From assembly GCA_021852325.1 (NCBI GenBank), contig JAJZNM010000075.1, positions 1-11,184 of the forward strand: DNA of 11,184 bases, given 5' to 3'. A model generated the notes under the pieces. That model made no database searches, was not told the origin of the DNA, and saw only the letters and a program-made list of their open reading frames with translations. Positions 9,510 to 11,184 of this stretch are shown one piece after another. Made by a program: the position numbers and the translations under genes. The first letter of the stretch is position 1, and each line of letters opens with the position of its first letter. This DNA comes from Pseudomonadota bacterium. Its GTDB lineage: Bacteria > Pseudomonadota > Gammaproteobacteria > JAKAQQ01.

Positions 9510-10463
9510 TCACAACGCGTGCTCCTTGAGGGTGCCGATCATCACTCGTGCGATCCCGTTGACGAGGAGCGAAATCAGGAGCAGGAGCACCGCGATCTCG
9601 GCCAGCGAGCGGACCGCCATGCCGGTTGGATCCGCGAGCGCGCTGTCGAGCTGCGCCACGATGAACGCCGCCATGGTTGAAATGGGACTGTAAATGTTTT
9701 GCGGCAGGTAGTTCAGGGCATTTCCGCTCACCATGAGCACGGCCATGGTTTCACCGAGTGCCCGGCCGAATGCCAGCATCGTGGCTCCTGCGAGCGCCAC
9801 TTTCTGCCCGGGCAGGAGGATCCGGGTCGCTACTTCGAAGCGCGTGGCTCCGAGGCTGATGCCGGCCTCCCGCATCGCATGGGACTGGCTCTGGAGGGCA
9901 TCGCGCAACGTCGCGGCGATGAACGGGACGATCATGAGGCTGAGAATCAGGCCCGAGGTTAAAAGGCCATAACCCGAACCCGTCGGACGCCTGAAGAACG
10001 GAAGGAAATAGAGAGTGTCCGCAAGGACCGGGTAGACATGATGGCTGAGCAACGGCACCAGGAACACGATCCCCCACAGCCCGAAGACAACGGAGGGAAT
10101 GGCCGCGAGCAGTTCGACGAAAAAGGAGACCAGGTGCCCGAGGCGCCGGGGCACCGCCTCGCTCAGGAACAAAGCGGCACCGAGACCGAGGGGGAAGGCG
10201 ATGAGCAGGCCGATCAGGGCACTGGCCAGGGTACCCACTACCAGGAAGAAAATCCCGAACCTGGCCCCGGGCATGATCGTTGCGCCACGCTGCCGGATGG
10301 GTGCCGCATACTGGTTGCCGATGTTCCAGATGTCATGCAGGAGGAAATCGAACCGGTTGAAACGCAGGGCCGGCCAGGCATAGCTCACCAGAAAGACGGC
10401 GATGGCCACGAGGATGAGTGGCACGAGCAGGGCAAAGGCCGATAACAGGCGTCGGAACCACAT
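9510..10463 (-). CDS. pstC: phosphate ABC transporter permease PstC
   Basis: Second channel subunit of the phosphate importer, 317 aa, partner of PstA. An N-terminal transmembrane segment (about 7-29) is followed by the periplasmic part. Family stretches then follow: PLGLGAALFLSE (91-102), LLAAIPSVVFGLWGIVFL (118-135), LILSLMIVPFIAATLRDAL (172-190), the EAA-type loop REAGISLGATRFEVATRILLP (198-218), and GRALGETMAVLMVSGN (233-248). The ATG at 10463 has GGAGG about 12 bases upstream, rather far. It lies 75 bases downstream of pstS, after a strong hairpin. Confidence 0.95.
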   Translation of the reverse strand: MWFRRLLSAFALLVPLILVAIAVFLVSYAWPALRFNRFDFLLHDIWNIGNQYAAPIRQRGATIMPGARFGIFFLVVGTLASALIGLLIAFPLGLGAALFLSEAVPRRLGHLVSFFVELLAAIPSVVFGLWGIVFLVPLLSHHVYPVLADTLYFLPFFRRPTGSGYGLLTSGLILSLMIVPFIAATLRDALQSQSHAMREAGISLGATRFEVATRILLPGQKVALAGATMLAFGRALGETMAVLMVSGNALNYLPQNIYSPISTMAAFIVAQLDSALADPTGMAVRSLAEIAVLLLLISLLVNGIARVMIGTLKEHAL

Positions 10464-10485
10464 ATCCCGGTCAGACCTCCCAGGA

Positions 10486-10507
10486 GGCCGCCCGCGGACG
10501 GGCGGCC
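10486..10507 (-). promoter_or_regulatory. perfect hairpin between pstS and pstC
   Basis: GGCCGCCCG and CGGGCGGCC form a nine-base perfect GC stem with a four-base loop in the 75-base pstS-pstC gap. No T-tract follows. It more likely stabilises the 3' end of pstS mRNA or partly blocks transcription than terminates it fully. Beside it, CCTCC/GGAGG (10477-10488 region) can also pair and includes the likely pstC ribosome-binding site. Confidence 0.6.
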
Positions 10508-10538
10508 GGATCAGGGCAGAGCAAATGCCCCCGCCAGT

Positions 10539-11184
10539 TTAGCGGATCTCTGAAATCTGTTTTTCGCTCTGCAGGATCGCGCGGGGCGGCAGCGGCGCAA
10601 ACCCGACACGGTTGAGGAATGACGGTGCATTGCCTCCTTTCGACGAAATCGCCCAGTCGAGAAACTGGCGCAACGCGGTAGCCAGGGCGGAGCTTGGCTG
10701 ACGCTTTTCGACGACCACATATTCATAGTTAATGATGGGGTAGGACTCGACCCCGGGCGCATAGACGAGGCTGATGGCCTGGTTCGGGGGGGTTGCGGCG
10801 ACCCGTGCACGGACCGCTGCCAGCACATGCGCGTGGGTGAGCGAGACAAAATGGCCTGCGCGATTCTCAAGGAGAGCCTGGCCGAGGTGATCTTTGACGA
10901 TCGCGGAACGGTAACTCACGCCGATGTAAGCGATCGCGTAGGGGTTCGTGTCCAGGGCCTGGACCATACCCGGATTCCCGGTGGCGCCGATCCCGTCGCG
11001 GACCGGTGGCCAGCTCACGGTCGTTCCGTACGAGGTGGTACGCATCCAGGATGGCGTGGAAAAGCTGAGATATTGGGTGAAAATGAAGGTATCCCCGCTC
11101 CCGTCACTACGGTGGATCGGCAGGATCAGGTGATGGGGAAGGGGGACGCCAGGATTGAGTGCCCGGATCGCGGGGGCATCCCAA
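10539..11184 (-). CDS. pstS: phosphate-binding protein PstS, C-terminal part (5' end outside the window)
   Basis: Periplasmic phosphate receptor of the Pst importer; only the last 215 or so residues are present and the start lies beyond the right edge. The frame is open through the edge with no internal stop. It reads WDAPAIRALNPGVPLP, then the phosphate-binding loop HRSDGSGDTFIFTQYLS, then GATGNPGMVQALDTNPYAIAYIGVSY and SYPIINYEYVVVEK near the end. All are typical of PstS and lie in the expected order. The signal peptide cannot be seen. The N-terminal lobe residues are also missing, so a related phosphate-binding paralogue cannot be excluded, but the adjacent pstC and pstA settle the role. 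Confidence 0.93.
   Translation of the reverse strand, partial: WDAPAIRALNPGVPLPHHLILPIHRSDGSGDTFIFTQYLSFSTPSWMRTTSYGTTVSWPPVRDGIGATGNPGMVQALDTNPYAIAYIGVSYRSAIVKDHLGQALLENRAGHFVSLTHAHVLAAVRARVAATPPNQAISLVYAPGVESYPIINYEYVVVEKRQPSSALATALRQFLDWAISSKGGNAPSFLNRVGFAPLPPRAILQSEKQISEIR

Noticed and set aside
5954..9529. A 1191-codon open frame on the plus strand
   Set aside because: It lies exactly antisense to sahH, metK and pstA, all clearly conserved. Its sequence is rich in Arg, Gly, Asp, Glu and His without any domain, as expected from GC-rich codon shadows.
11046..11184. Suspected frameshift in pstS near the right edge
   Set aside because: A careful recount of the C-run around 11141-11145 restores one continuous frame through to the edge.

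Overview
The window is a GC-rich stretch of bacterial chromosome, most likely gammaproteobacterial. The grounds are the protein types: a ThrA/MetL-like homoserine dehydrogenase domain, MetX/MetY methionine synthesis, a bTHX ribosomal peptide, NodI/NodJ-type exporter genes and a pstSCA phosphate transporter. This is inference from protein flavour, not a database match. No mobile element, CRISPR array, tRNA or rRNA was seen.

Layout, left to right. Bases 1-157 hold no firm gene, only a possible C-terminal tail of a plus-strand membrane protein. From 158 to 3745, all on the minus strand, lies a tight operon read metY - metX - hom: O-acylhomoserine sulfhydrylase, homoserine O-acyltransferase and a stand-alone homoserine dehydrogenase. 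Its leader (3746-3997) holds the most interesting element of the window. A sigma70-like promoter sits almost directly against the ATG of a 31-codon ORF carrying the run Met-Cys-Met-Cys. A strong intrinsic terminator follows, and its 5' arm can pair instead with the ORF's own 3' half. This has the architecture of a ribosome-mediated (trp/his-type) attenuator keyed to methionine and cysteine, with a leaderless or near-leaderless leader peptide.

Divergently, on the plus strand, a 42-codon bTHX-type ribosomal protein gene (4087-4215) is followed within 8 bases by a NodI/NodJ-type ABC-2 exporter pair (4224-5923). This unit runs convergently into metK - sahH (minus, 5942-8572): S-adenosylmethionine synthetase and adenosylhomocysteinase, 12 bases apart. 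Upstream of metK on the same strand are pstA, pstC and the C-terminal part of pstS (8624 to the right edge). No pstB follows pstA, and a promoter-like TATAAT lies in the 51-base gap before metK.

Together the two methionine blocks cover aspartate semialdehyde to homoserine, O-acylhomoserine and homocysteine, then methionine to SAM and SAH back to homocysteine. The methionine synthase step (metE/metH) is not in the window. The very long open frames opposite sahH/metK/pstA and opposite metY are GC-codon shadows.
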